Of a DNA stretch of 64,000 nt, positions 16,491 to 24,947 are shown one piece after another. The translations under genes and the position numbers were made by a program. The notes under the pieces are model-generated. The model did not search any database and had not been told where the DNA came from. It saw only the letters and a program-made list of their open reading frames with translations. Origin of the DNA: Herbiconiux sp. SALV-R1 (lineage in GTDB: Bacteria > Actinomycetota > Actinomycetes > Actinomycetales > Microbacteriaceae); assembly GCF_013113715.1 (NCBI RefSeq), contig NZ_CP053344.1, forward strand, positions 496,001 through 560,000, given 5' to 3'. Positions within the stretch are counted from its first letter, which is position 1. Every line of letters begins with the position of its first letter.

Positions 16491-19058
16491 GTGACGGGCG
16501 ACCGCGAGTACTCCGAGCCGTTCCTCGGCCGAGCGCCGGAGCTCGCTCGTGCGTCGGCGTCGTTGGATGCGGGTATAGGTGTGGTCGTGGCAGGCCCGGA
16601 GGGATCAGGGCGAAGCCGGTTCGCCCGGGAGCTCGCTGCGACGGTCGATCCTGAGCTGCGGGCCAGGCTCCGCGTGGGCGACGATCTGGCGCGGTTGCGT
16701 GACGAGGATGTCGAGAGGTGGGCCGCCGCCGTGCGGTCGGGCGCCATCGTCCCCATCGCGACGGCGTCGTTTCGGCGCTCGCATCCGGCGATCGACGAAC
16801 TCGTCCGGCACAAGCTGCTGAGCTCGATCGTGCTGGGCCCGCTCTCGGCGCGTGAACTCCAGGCCATCGTGGAGTACGACCTCGGCGGCCGGCTCGCCCC
16901 CACCGCCGTGGCCGAGTTGGTGCCGGCCCGTGGAGGGGACGACATCGTCGCTCTGCGGGAAACGGTGGCCGAGGCCGTGCAGACCGGTGCCCTTGTCGAG
17001 CACTCGGGCTTGTGGGCGGTCGGCGAACACGGGATCCGGTCTGACTCGGCCCGGCGTCGCGCGTTCACTCGATCGGGTGCGGACATCAGGCTCGACAGCG
17101 CGGAGGCGGAGGACATCATGGATCTCCTCTCCCTCGCGCCGGGTCTCGAACTCCGCAACGCGGAAGCCGCCCTGGCTGCACTCGAGCGACTTCCCTCGGC
17201 GGTGGAGGCTGCGATCGAACTCCTCGAGGCGTTCGGCTACGTGAGCGTGGAACGCACGTCGACGAGACTGCAGCTGACGGTGCGCGACGGAGTCGACGAG
17301 CTGCTGATGCCGCACGGGATCGGCGTATTCCGCCGCTACCGGCTCGCCAACGCGCTCGTCGAGGTGTTGAGTGGCATCGACGCGCCTCGCCTTTCGCCTG
17401 CCGAGACGATCTCGCTCGCCCGCCACGGCATCGACCTCGGGGCCCCGATCGCCGCCGAGGTGCTCGTCGCAGCGGCGCGCGCGTCGCTCCGAACCCCGCG
17501 GATCGTGGAGTCGTTGACCTTTGCGGCGGCGGCGATCGATGCCGGCGGCGGGTTCGAGGCCGAGCTCGCGATGGCAGACGCCGAGGCGCGCGCGGGGAGG
17601 AACGACGAGGCGCTGGAGCGCCTCGTCCGTCTCCATACTCTGGAGACCGACGACGAGAAGCGGGCGCGCACGCTGCACTCGATGAGCGACTACGCGCGCG
17701 ACAGGAGCCGGCGGGCAGCAGAAGTCCTCGACGGCGAGTTCCTGTCACGATCGTCGCTCAGTGCTGAGCGTCGCGACGTGCTCCGCGGATTCCGCCTCTA
17801 CAACCTGGGCCGGGTGGTCGAAGCGGCCGATCTCATCAGGCCCGCATTGCCGTCGCTCACCGGGCTCGAGCGCGCGGAGGGCCTTTTCCAGGTCGGAGTC
17901 ATGGAGTTGATGCTGGGTCACATCTCCGACGCCGCAGCTGCGCTCGACGAGTCGGAGCGCAGCTATCTCGCCGAAGACGCCGACGCGTCTCATGTGCACT
18001 TCGTGCGGGCCAACGTGAACATCCTGAGGGGACGGGCGGCGGAGACACTCGCCGTCACCCGGGCGATTCGCGACCAGGTGGCTGCCTTCGGGCAGCCGGT
18101 GGCTCAGGCGTACATCGGCTGGGCGATCGGCACTCTGATCATGGCGTGCGGCTCTCTCACCGAGGCCGCAAGGGAATTGGAATCCTCCGTCGACGTGCTG
18201 GAATCCGCCGGCATCGACCGTGCGGGAGAGGTGGTGCGTCTCGATCTCGCGTTGTGCCTCGCGCAGGCAGGGGAGGGGGAGAAGGCTCGGCGCGCGGTTC
18301 GCCGGTCGAGCGAGCACGACGACGGCTCGGAGCCGGCCGTGAGCGGCAAGACGCTCCTCGTCGAAGGATGGACCTGGCTGAGCGAGGGGAATCGAGAGCA
18401 TGCTCGGTCCACGTTCCTCCGAGCCGCCGACGTTTACGCGTCGGGCGGGTTCTTCCTGCCGAGTCTGTCTGCCCTGCTCGATGCGGCCAGGGTGGGTCGG
18501 CCTGAGGAACTGGCTGACCGTATCCTGGCGCTGGCTGCAGGGATGGAGGGCGACTACATCGACCTCGTGCGGCTGCTCATCGCCGCGCTCGCCGCCGAGA
18601 CGTCGGCTCGTTCGCGGCCCGACGGCGCCGACGCCGTGGCGGCGCTCTTCGAGTCGGCCGGAGCAGCCGCGGCGCGGATCGACAACCATCTCGTCGCTGC
18701 CGAAGCGTTCGACCGCGCATCCTCCCTCTACGAGCTGAGCGGTGCGGGTCGCGCGGCCGCGGCAGCCGCGCGTATGCGCGACGAGCATCTCGCCGCCTGC
18801 GGCCTGGCCCGCACGCCCTCGGGAGTGACAGGCCGCTCATCGGTGCTCTCCGAGCGTGAGTACGAGATCGCCAGCCTTGCCGCGTCGGGTGCCTCCAACC
18901 GCGAGATCGCGGCAGCGCTGGTGCTGTCCGTGCGGACCGTCGAGACGCACCTGCAACGGGTCTACATCAAGGTCGGTGTGCGGCGTCGAGCGGAGCTGGG
19001 AGAAGCGCTGCGGGGCGCAGGTCACCACTCGGCGGGGAGCATTCCCTCGCGGGGCTGA
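16491..19058 (+). CDS. LuxR family transcriptional regulator with AAA-like N-terminal domain
   Basis: The 855-aa protein has the large-LuxR (LAL/MalT-like) layout: an N-terminal P-loop-type domain, a long helical repeat region, and a C-terminal LuxR helix-turn-helix LSEREYEIASLAASGASNREIAAAL...SVRTVETHLQRVYIKVGV. The P-loop is GPEGSGRS at residues 35-42, with Arg41 in place of the essential lysine, so ATP binding may be lost or altered. The middle region contains helix-rich TPR-like stretches. GTG 16491 is chosen from the promoter geometry. The regulated genes are unknown; it stands alone between GNAT and a membrane protein gene. Confidence 0.85.
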   Translation: MTGDREYSEPFLGRAPELARASASLDAGIGVVVAGPEGSGRSRFARELAATVDPELRARLRVGDDLARLRDEDVERWAAAVRSGAIVPIATASFRRSHPAIDELVRHKLLSSIVLGPLSARELQAIVEYDLGGRLAPTAVAELVPARGGDDIVALRETVAEAVQTGALVEHSGLWAVGEHGIRSDSARRRAFTRSGADIRLDSAEAEDIMDLLSLAPGLELRNAEAALAALERLPSAVEAAIELLEAFGYVSVERTSTRLQLTVRDGVDELLMPHGIGVFRRYRLANALVEVLSGIDAPRLSPAETISLARHGIDLGAPIAAEVLVAAARASLRTPRIVESLTFAAAAIDAGGGFEAELAMADAEARAGRNDEALERLVRLHTLETDDEKRARTLHSMSDYARDRSRRAAEVLDGEFLSRSSLSAERRDVLRGFRLYNLGRVVEAADLIRPALPSLTGLERAEGLFQVGVMELMLGHISDAAAALDESERSYLAEDADASHVHFVRANVNILRGRAAETLAVTRAIRDQVAAFGQPVAQAYIGWAIGTLIMACGSLTEAARELESSVDVLESAGIDRAGEVVRLDLALCLAQAGEGEKARRAVRRSSEHDDGSEPAVSGKTLLVEGWTWLSEGNREHARSTFLRAADVYASGGFFLPSLSALLDAARVGRPEELADRILALAAGMEGDYIDLVRLLIAALAAETSARSRPDGADAVAALFESAGAAAARIDNHLVAAEAFDRASSLYELSGAGRAAAAAARMRDEHLAACGLARTPSGVTGRSSVLSEREYEIASLAASGASNREIAAALVLSVRTVETHLQRVYIKVGVRRRAELGEALRGAGHHSAGSIPSRG

Positions 19059-19133
19059 AAGTTGCTCGGGGAACGGGCCGACACGCGTGCCTCATGCGGG
19101 GGCTTGTGGCGGTGGCGCCCCTACCGTAGACGC

Positions 19134-20186
19134 ATGACAACGGAATGGCTCGGCGGAGGCCTCATCATCGCTCTCGCCGCCGTTCTGTGGCTGGTGTACC
19201 TGGTGCCGTCGTGGTTCCGCAGCCGGCAGTACCTCGCGACCGAGCGCAACGCGGTGCGGTTGCAGCAGACGCTGCGCATCCTGGCCGAGACGGCCGAGGT
19301 GCCCGAAGAGGTGCGCGTCGAGGCGAACGCCCGCAGCATCGCCGAGCAGGAGCGCATCCTCAAGCACCGGGCCGCCCAGCGCGAGACCGAGGCCGTGCCG
19401 CCCGCCATCCGTGCCGCCGACCGCCTGCGCCGCTCGCGCGTCGTCACCGCCCTCGTGCTGGGGCTGAGTCTTGCCGTCGCCGCCCTCGGCGGCGTGCAGC
19501 TCGCCACGAACGGCACCTGGCTCCTCCTCGCCGCCGGCGCGTTCGTCGCCGCGATGTGCCTCATCGGACTCGGCAAGATGGCCAAGGCCGGCCGCCGCCT
19601 CAAGCTCCCCCTCCCCGAGGAGTTGGCCCGCCCGCTCGGCGTCGCGCACGCACCCGTGCACCTCGGCGCCTTCGACGAGACGGATGCTCACGAGACCCTC
19701 GCAGACCGCTCCGGCATGGCCGACGGCGGCACGGATGCTCGGCAGGCGGCCACGACCGACGGCGGCTGGGTTCCCGTGGCGATGCCGCGGCCGCTCTACC
19801 TCGCGTCGTCGGGCATGACGCGGTTCGGGGCATCCGATTCCCTCGTCGCCGAGCTCGCGGACGACGAGAACGACGAGCTGGAGGCGGAGGCGGAAGCGCA
19901 GGCCGCCGCCGAGACGGCCGCCGCCGCGCAGGCCGCCGCCGCCCAGGCGGAGCGCGCCGGGCACGAGGAGTCGCTCCGCCAGGCCGCCGCCGAGGCCGAG
20001 GCCGCCCTGCGCGAGCGGATGCGCGCCCAACTCGAGACCGTCGCCGAACTCCAGCTCGCCGAGGAGCCGACCGCCCCGCCCGCGGCCCCGGCTCCCTCCC
20101 GCTTCGCCCGCATGGGCGTCATCGACGCCGACCCCGCGTCGACCCTCGACCTCGACGCGGTCTTGGCGCGGCGCCGCGCGGTCTGA
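19134..20186 (+). CDS. Membrane protein with coiled-coil tail
   Basis: The 350-aa product has an N-terminal transmembrane helix ([23 protein letters not shown]), a basic/acidic helical stretch to about residue 100, then two more membrane helices ([22 protein letters not shown] and [18 protein letters not shown]). The C-terminal third includes a long Glu/Ala/Gln/Arg-rich segment with a strong coiled-coil character (about residues 245-310). The start ATG 19134 is 6 nt after TACCGT. I do not recognise a named family with certainty; such proteins are common in Microbacteriaceae and may be envelope or division associated, which is speculation. Confidence 0.75.
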   Translation: MTTEWLGGGLIIALAAVLWLVYLVPSWFRSRQYLATERNAVRLQQTLRILAETAEVPEEVRVEANARSIAEQERILKHRAAQRETEAVPPAIRAADRLRRSRVVTALVLGLSLAVAALGGVQLATNGTWLLLAAGAFVAAMCLIGLGKMAKAGRRLKLPLPEELARPLGVAHAPVHLGAFDETDAHETLADRSGMADGGTDARQAATTDGGWVPVAMPRPLYLASSGMTRFGASDSLVAELADDENDELEAEAEAQAAAETAAAAQAAAAQAERAGHEESLRQAAAEAEAALRERMRAQLETVAELQLAEEPTAPPAAPAPSRFARMGVIDADPASTLDLDAVLARRRAV

Positions 20187-20310
20187 ACCGAACGCCTCTC
20201 GCCCCACCAGCGTGCCGTCCGGCGCCGCCGGGGTTGGCGCATCCCGTGCCCCGGCGTACGGTCGCCCGCAAGCGGGCCGCCTCGGGCCCGCCCGAACCGG
20301 GAGGTGCCTC

Positions 20311-20577
20311 ATGCCGGGCAAGAGCACGCCGCAGATCAAAGATCAGGAGCTCTACGAGGAGCTCCGCGACGAGGGCAACTCGAAGCAGAAGTCAGCCCGC
20401 ATCGCCAACGCCGCAGCCGCCAAAGGCAGATCAGCGGTGGGGAAGAAGGGCGGCAAGTCGGGCTCGTACGACGACTGGACCGTCGCCGACCTCAAGAAGC
20501 GCGCCAAGGAGATCGGCCTCACCGGCTACTCGAGCATGCGCAAGGCCGAGCTGGTCGAAGCCCTGCGCGACTCCTGA
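20311..20577 (+). CDS. DUF7218 / Rho N-terminal (SAP-like) domain small protein
   Basis: The 88-aa protein combines a short conserved N-terminal block ([27 protein letters not shown]), typical of DUF7218-type proteins, with a C-terminal helix-extended-loop-helix [30 protein letters not shown] like the Rho N-terminal domain. The second part commonly binds nucleic acid or mediates protein contacts. The start ATG 20311 has a strong GGGAGG (20299-20304) 6 nt upstream, unlike many neighbours. A TACGGT at 20256-20261 may be the -10, giving a leader of about 45 nt. Confidence 0.85.
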   Translation: MPGKSTPQIKDQELYEELRDEGNSKQKSARIANAAAAKGRSAVGKKGGKSGSYDDWTVADLKKRAKEIGLTGYSSMRKAELVEALRDS

Positions 20578-20679
20578 GGCGACCGCGACCGCGAGCCGGT
20601 GCGGTGCCTCTGCCACCTGTCGCCCGCCATTCCGCGCATATGCCCTGGCGGCGATGCGAGGTGCTCGTAGGATGACCGC

Positions 20680-22068
20680 ATGAGCAGCGCGGCCTCCACG
20701 ACCTCGTCGATCGACCTCTCGAAGCGTGACCTCACGCTCGACCTGGCCCGCGTGTTCTGCGTGCTGCTGGTGGTGCTCATCCATCTCCTCATGGTGGGTG
20801 TGGGCATCGGCCCCGACGGGCAGGTGCAGGTCTCCCGCCCGCTCGAGGAGCAGTGGTGGTTCGCCCCCGTCACCTGGGCCGGCCAGATCATGCCGCTGTT
20901 CTTCGTGGTGGGCGGCTTCGCCTCGCTCACCGCGTGGCGGAGCCTGGTGCGCCGGGGCGGCACGGGCGCCGACTACGTGCGCAGCCGCGTGCTGCGGCTG
21001 GCGCAGCCCGCCCTCCCGCTGTTCATCTTCTATGCAGTCGTCATCGGCGGCGCCCGACTCATCGGCATCGACCCGCAGCTCGTCGAGCTCGCCGTCACCG
21101 GCGCGGCCTCGCCGCTGTGGTTCCTCGCCGCCTACACCCTGTGCCAGGCACTCGTTCCCGTCATGGCGCACTGGCACGCGAGGGCTCCGAAAGCGACCCT
21201 CCTGGTGCTGCTGGCCGGTGCGATCGCGGTGGACAGCATCCGGTACACCGTCGGCATCGACGCCATCGGCCTCGCCAACCTGTTCTTCGTCTGGCTGCTC
21301 GTGCAGCAGCTGGGGTTCTGGTACGCCGACGGCTGGTTCGCCGCCCGCCGCTGGTGGACGCTCGTGGGCATCGCCGTCGTCGCCTACGCCGCCCTCGTGC
21401 CCCTGACCGTGTTCGGACCGTACTCCGACGACATGCTCACGAACCTCAACCCGCCCACGCTGCCGCTGGTGGCGCTCGCGGTGGCTCAGGCGTGCATCCT
21501 GAAGCTGTTGCGGCCGGCGCTCGCGCGCCTCATGAACACGCACGCGGCGCGCGCCGTGGTGTTCCTCGTGGGTACGCGGCTGATGACGATCTACCTCTGG
21601 CACCTGCCGGTCATCCTGATGCTGTCGGGCCTCGCCCTGCTCGTGCCGTTCGCGAGCCCCGAGCCGGCGAGCCTCGCCTGGTGGTGGACGCGCCCGATCA
21701 TGTTCGTGCTCGTGATGGCCGCCGTGTTCGGGCTCTCGTTCGTGGTCGGTCGCTGGGAGGCGCCGCGTGAGGTCGGGCCCACGCCGCGCACCTCGGTGGT
21801 GGCGGTGGCGACGGTGCTGGCGTTCCTGCCCCCGTTCGCGGTGATGGAGTTCTTCATGGACCTGCCGATCGCCCTCGTCGGCAGCGTGCTGCTCGCGGTC
21901 GCCGTGTTCATGCTCGGGCGCTGGCGTGCGGCGCCGGCCCCGGCCTCGGTCGGGGCGTCGGCGGCGGCGGTGACTTCGTCGACGGATGCGGCGACTCCCG
22001 CAGGGGCACCGGATGCGCGCACCGGCACCACGACCCCGCATTCGCATTCGGGCCCGATTTCGTCGTAG
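20680..22068 (+). CDS. Acyltransferase family 3 membrane protein
   Basis: The 462-aa protein begins with a short cytoplasmic stretch and LDLARVFCVLLVVLIHLLMVGVG, the acyltransferase-3 first transmembrane helix with its RxxxxxxVxxxH pattern. About ten hydrophobic helices follow, with MPLFFVVGGFASLTAW, and LMTIYLWHLPVILMLSG late in the protein. Such proteins transfer acyl groups to envelope sugars or lipids at the membrane; the substrate is unknown. The tail is Ala/Thr/Pro-rich and disordered. TAGGAT ends 6 nt before ATG 20680. Confidence 0.88.
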   Translation: MSSAASTTSSIDLSKRDLTLDLARVFCVLLVVLIHLLMVGVGIGPDGQVQVSRPLEEQWWFAPVTWAGQIMPLFFVVGGFASLTAWRSLVRRGGTGADYVRSRVLRLAQPALPLFIFYAVVIGGARLIGIDPQLVELAVTGAASPLWFLAAYTLCQALVPVMAHWHARAPKATLLVLLAGAIAVDSIRYTVGIDAIGLANLFFVWLLVQQLGFWYADGWFAARRWWTLVGIAVVAYAALVPLTVFGPYSDDMLTNLNPPTLPLVALAVAQACILKLLRPALARLMNTHAARAVVFLVGTRLMTIYLWHLPVILMLSGLALLVPFASPEPASLAWWWTRPIMFVLVMAAVFGLSFVVGRWEAPREVGPTPRTSVVAVATVLAFLPPFAVMEFFMDLPIALVGSVLLAVAVFMLGRWRAAPAPASVGASAAAVTSSTDAATPAGAPDARTGTTTPHSHSGPISS

Positions 22069-22097
22069 ACTTTCTGGGTTGTCGTTTCGACGTCAGC

Positions 22098-22173
22098 GGG
22101 GCTATGGCGCAGTTGGTAGCGCGTCTCGTTCGCAATGAGAAGGTCAGGGGTTCGAATCCCCTTAGCTCCACCA
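22098..22173 (+). tRNA. tRNA-Ala (anticodon CGC)
   Basis: The sequence folds as a full cloverleaf. The acceptor arms GGGGCTA (22098-22104) and TAGCTCC (22163-22169) pair with one G-U. The anticodon stem TCTCG/TGAGA encloses the loop TTCGCAA with anticodon CGC, and the T arm is AGGGG-TTCGAAT-CCCCT. A discriminator A (22170) and encoded CCA (22171-22173) follow. CGC reads the alanine codon GCG, abundant in this genome. Confidence 0.95.
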
Positions 22174-22176
22174 CAG

Positions 22177-22209
22177 AAGGCCCCCGACCCATCAATGGTC
22201 GGGGGCCTT
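22177..22209 (+). terminator. Terminator of tRNA-Ala
   Basis: AAGGCCCCCGACC (22177-22189) and GGTCGGGGGCCTT (22197-22209) form a perfect 13-bp stem with a 7-nt loop, followed by CGCCTTTGT. It starts 4 nt after the tRNA CCA end. Confidence 0.9.
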
Positions 22210-22266
22210 CGCCTTTGTGTCGGCCGAATGGCGTCTGGTTCGGTTCGCATCGAACATGCTGCGGGT

Positions 22267-22302
22267 GTTTTGAACGTTTTGGGCGTTTTGGGCGTTTTGT
22301 AG
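22267..22302 (+). repeat. Four 9-bp direct repeats in the antitoxin promoter
   Basis: GTTTTG recurs at 22267, 22276, 22285 and 22294, exactly 9 bp apart, with the unit GTTTTGGGC. The array ends immediately before the -10-like GAGAAT (22305-22310) of the antitoxin gene. This position suits binding sites for the HTH antitoxin itself (autoregulation). Confidence 0.7.
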
Positions 22303-22316
22303 ACGAGAATAGACGC

Positions 22317-22820
22317 ATGAGTGACACGATCAGCGCCCCGCGCTCAGCGCACGTCGTCGAACCCCCGCACGATCTCACCGACATGCTCGAGCTCGCACGT
22401 TTTTTAGAGAACCACTCGGCCCCGGCCGTCCTGCTCGGTCCTGATGGCGAGCAGATCGCTCTGCCGATCGTCGCCTACGACGTCCTGAAACAGGTCGTCA
22501 GCGCTTTGGAGCGCGGCGCCTCGGTGTCGGTCGAGCCCATCGACCGGCAGCTGACCACTCAGCAAGCCGCCGACCTCCTCGGAGTGAGCCGGAACACCCT
22601 GGTGCGTCTCCTCGACGAGCACGAGCTGCCTTTCGAGCGGCTGGGGCAGTCGCGTCATCGTCGTCTGCGGTTGCATGACGTCTTGGCCTATCGCGAGCGC
22701 AAGCGTGCAGACCGGCGAAGTCGACTCGACGAGTTGACGCGCCAGGCGGCGGAAGACGGCTTGGACGATGTCGATCCCGAGACCTACCGGGAGGCCCTGG
22801 CCGACGCTCGAAAGTCGTGA
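22317..22820 (+). CDS. Excisionase-family HTH antitoxin of a PIN toxin pair
   Basis: The 167-aa protein has a MerR/excisionase-type winged helix, LTTQQAADLLGVSRNTLVRLLDEHELPFERLGQSRHRRL (about residues 80-120), preceded by a domain of about 75 residues typical of antitoxins that precede PIN toxins. Its C-terminal acidic helix probably wraps the toxin. GAGAAT ends 6 nt before ATG 22317. The stop is 3 nt before the toxin start, so the two are translated from one message. The region is visibly less GC-rich than its neighbours and lies next to a tRNA gene, hinting at acquisition by transfer. Confidence 0.85.
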   Translation: MSDTISAPRSAHVVEPPHDLTDMLELARFLENHSAPAVLLGPDGEQIALPIVAYDVLKQVVSALERGASVSVEPIDRQLTTQQAADLLGVSRNTLVRLLDEHELPFERLGQSRHRRLRLHDVLAYRERKRADRRSRLDELTRQAAEDGLDDVDPETYREALADARKS

Positions 22821-22823
22821 ACC

Positions 22824-23486
22824 GTGGCGCGCTTCGCCGCCTTCCTCGACGCGTGCGTGCTCGTCCCCCTCGCCCCGTGCGACACGCTCTTGCGCATGGC
22901 CGATTCGGGTGCCTTCCGCCCGCTGTGGTCGGGCCGTGTCATCGATGAGGCCATGCGTGCGCTGACGCGGATTCATCCGAGCGTCGATGAAAACCGATTC
23001 TTGAGTCGCTTTCGTTCGATGAACGAGGCGTTCGAGGACGCGCTCGTGGAGGGCTCGGAGCGTCTTGAGGCCGCCGTCGAGCTCCCCGACCCGGATGATC
23101 GACATGTGGTCGCCGCTGCGCTGCGCGGACGCGCTGACGCGATCATCACCCAGAACACGAAGGACTTCCCCGACTCGGTGCTGAGACCTCTCGGACTCGA
23201 AGCACTTCCCGTCGATGCCTTTCTCCTGGATCAGTACGATCTGAATCCCCGTGCGGCCTGTCGTGTCGTCTCTGAGCAGGCTGCAGCCATGACTCACCCG
23301 CCGGTCGGCGTCGAAACCTTACTGGCACGTTGGCTCGCAGTGGGGCTCCGGACTTCGCGAACACGGTGGGGCGGAGGCTGCGCGACAACAGCGGTTCCGT
23401 CGATCGCTAGGGCGCTGACGGCGGGTTCCAGGCGGTCAGCCACTCGCCGATCGTCGACTGCAGCACGGTCGAGAAGGGGTAGGTGA
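22824..23486 (+). CDS. PIN domain toxin, apparently frameshifted near the C-terminus
   Basis: The PIN ribonuclease acidic residues are present: FLDACVL (Asp9), VIDEAMRA (Glu) and PDPDDRHVVAAAL, so the catalytic core is intact. As written the ORF gives 220 aa, but the last 45 residues are unusual (Arg/Ser/Thr-rich). One frame over, from 23345, the DNA reads GAPDFANTVGRRLRDNSGSV then DR and a stop at 23408-23410, a typical family tail. One extra G in the GGGG run at 23342-23345 would join the two and give a 195- to 196-aa protein. The restored stop overlaps the convergent hydrolase stop in one CTAG. So this is either a real 1-nt deletion or a homopolymer sequencing error. Start GTG 22824. Confidence 0.8.
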   Translation: MARFAAFLDACVLVPLAPCDTLLRMADSGAFRPLWSGRVIDEAMRALTRIHPSVDENRFLSRFRSMNEAFEDALVEGSERLEAAVELPDPDDRHVVAAALRGRADAIITQNTKDFPDSVLRPLGLEALPVDAFLLDQYDLNPRAACRVVSEQAAAMTHPPVGVETLLARWLAVGLRTSRTRWGGGCATTAVPSIARALTAGSRRSATRRSSTAARSRRGR

Positions 23487-24810
23487 TCTGGTCGGCGGGT
23501 TGGGGGACGTCGGCGGTGCCGGTGTCGCGGAGGATGTGCACCATGTTGGGGATGATGTGGAACTCCGCGAGGCCGGGCGTGAAGCCGTCGGCGACCGCGA
23601 TGACGCCCGAGCCCGGGGTGCCGTCGCCGCACGGCGTGTTGAAGTCTTTCGTGCCGCAGGTGATGAGGGTGGGAACGGTGACCTGGGGCGAGAGCGCGGC
23701 CGGGTCGACCACGTCGTACTGCTTGCCGTAGAGGGTGCGGTAGGCGTGGGTGATCACCATCTGCGCCGGGTCGGAGCCGTAGATGTTGGTGCCGATGGCG
23801 CTCTGGTAGACCGCGGTGATGCCGGTCGCATCCGGAAGCGGCACCGGGCCGGGCTCGGGGTAGGGCGGCGTTCCGGCACGGATCTCGTCGACCCCCGCCC
23901 GCATCCACTCCGTCAGCGTTGCCTTGTCGTCGGCGGTCATCGCGCCGCCGGCCACGGCGGCATCCATCTGCTCGCCGAACTGGGTGATGAGGATGTCGAG
24001 GATGTGCGTGTACGCCGGCTCGATGAGCATCAGACCCGCGAGCGGGGGCGCGCTGCCCGGGTCGGTGGCCACGATGAGCGAGTCGGCGCCGCCCTCGCTG
24101 TGACCGAACAGCAGGATGTGTCCTTGATCGACCCCGGGCTGGCCGGCGACAAAGGAGAGTGCGTCGCGGATGGGCTGCACCCGCAGCTCGTTGTAGCCGA
24201 GCGCGAGCATCTGCTGGGGGTCGTCGGAGTAGGGACCGAGGCCGGTCGCGCCGGTGCCCAGCTTGTCGTAGCGGAGCGAGGCGACGCCGTGGGCGCTCAT
24301 GATGTCGGCGAGCCAGGAGTAGGCCTCGGTGGCGACCGAGGGAGCGTTGCCGTCGCGGTCGACATCTCCGGTTCCGACAGCGATGACCACGGCGGGCACG
24401 GGCATAGAGGTGTCGACGGGGCCGCGGTAGCTGCCGTGGAACGTGACGCCGCCGCTGACGAAGGTGACCTCCTGGTCGGCGCCGATGATGGGCTGGGTGG
24501 GCGTGGGGGTCGTGGTGGGGGTGGGAGTCGGCACGGGTGCGGGGGTCGAGCTGGAGGTGGGAGGGCATCCCGCGACGGCGGGAGCCGCCTGAGCGGTCGT
24601 GGCCGACCCGCCGAGCTGCAGCGCACCCAACCCGAGAGCGGCCACGACGAGAAGCGCCAGTGCCGCCGCCCTGCCGCTGCGACGTGCTCCGGGCCGGCGA
24701 CGACGGAGCACAGCGAGCGCCGCAGCCCCCGCGGCCAGCACCAGCAGCCCGAGCGCGAGCAGGGGGAGTGACCCCGCCGCTCCGGTGTCGGCGAGACAGT
24801 CGGTCATCAT
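23407..24810 (-). CDS. Alpha/beta hydrolase with an N-terminal sorting-signal-like membrane segment
   Basis: The 467-aa protein has an alpha/beta-hydrolase core with nucleophile Ser238 in GHSEGG, a late Asp region (TCGTKDFNTPCGDG) and a likely catalytic His in IIPNMVHILRD. It probably cleaves esters or peptides outside the membrane. The N-terminus is odd: residues 6-10 read LADTG, followed by a hydrophobic helix and RRRRPGARR, just like a sortase sorting signal, but at the wrong end of a protein. A second hydrophobic segment and a Thr/Pro linker (PTPTPTTTPTPTQP) precede the catalytic domain. An in-frame TGA five codons upstream closes the frame, so ATG 24810 is the start. GAAGGGG serves as ribosome-binding site. 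Confidence 0.82.
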   Translation of the reverse strand: MMTDCLADTGAAGSLPLLALGLLVLAAGAAALAVLRRRRPGARRSGRAAALALLVVAALGLGALQLGGSATTAQAAPAVAGCPPTSSSTPAPVPTPTPTTTPTPTQPIIGADQEVTFVSGGVTFHGSYRGPVDTSMPVPAVVIAVGTGDVDRDGNAPSVATEAYSWLADIMSAHGVASLRYDKLGTGATGLGPYSDDPQQMLALGYNELRVQPIRDALSFVAGQPGVDQGHILLFGHSEGGADSLIVATDPGSAPPLAGLMLIEPAYTHILDILITQFGEQMDAAVAGGAMTADDKATLTEWMRAGVDEIRAGTPPYPEPGPVPLPDATGITAVYQSAIGTNIYGSDPAQMVITHAYRTLYGKQYDVVDPAALSPQVTVPTLITCGTKDFNTPCGDGTPGSGVIAVADGFTPGLAEFHIIPNMVHILRDTGTADVPQPADQITYPFSTVLQSTIGEWLTAWNPPSAP

Positions 24811-24857
24811 GCACCCCTTCGGTCAGCCCCCTCAGTGTGCTGAACCGGCCCGATTAA

Positions 24858-24884
24858 GGACAAGGCCCGCTTGCGGACATGTCC
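24858..24884 (-). promoter_or_regulatory. Promoter-proximal motif shared with the APC permease gene
   Basis: On the minus strand the 27 nt contain GGACATGTCCGCAA followed by GGGCCTTGTCC. The last hexamer TTGTCC acts as a -35 box, 18 bp before CACACT. The same motif, with the same spacing to a -10, occurs at 52017-52043 before an unlinked gene (24 of 27 positions identical by eye). Its 5' half GGACATGTCC is a perfect palindrome, suggesting a regulator site overlapping or abutting the -35. Confidence 0.65.
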
Positions 24885-24909
24885 ACTTCAGGGCGTCGTC
24901 GCCACGACC

Positions 24910-24933
24910 GGGGTCACCGCGGGAAGTGACCCC
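24910..24933 (-). terminator. Hairpin after the NUDIX gene
   Basis: GGGGTCAC (24910-24917) pairs perfectly with GTGACCCC (24926-24933) across an 8-nt loop. It lies 15 bp past the NUDIX stop and before the hydrolase promoter, so it probably separates the two minus-strand transcripts. Confidence 0.55.
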
Positions 24934-24947
24934 GCAGGCGACGGGGG

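Noticed and set aside
22098-23486. An integrated mobile element at tRNA-Ala
   Set aside because: There is no integrase, no repeated tRNA 3' end downstream, and the tRNA terminator is intact. Only a toxin-antitoxin pair is present.
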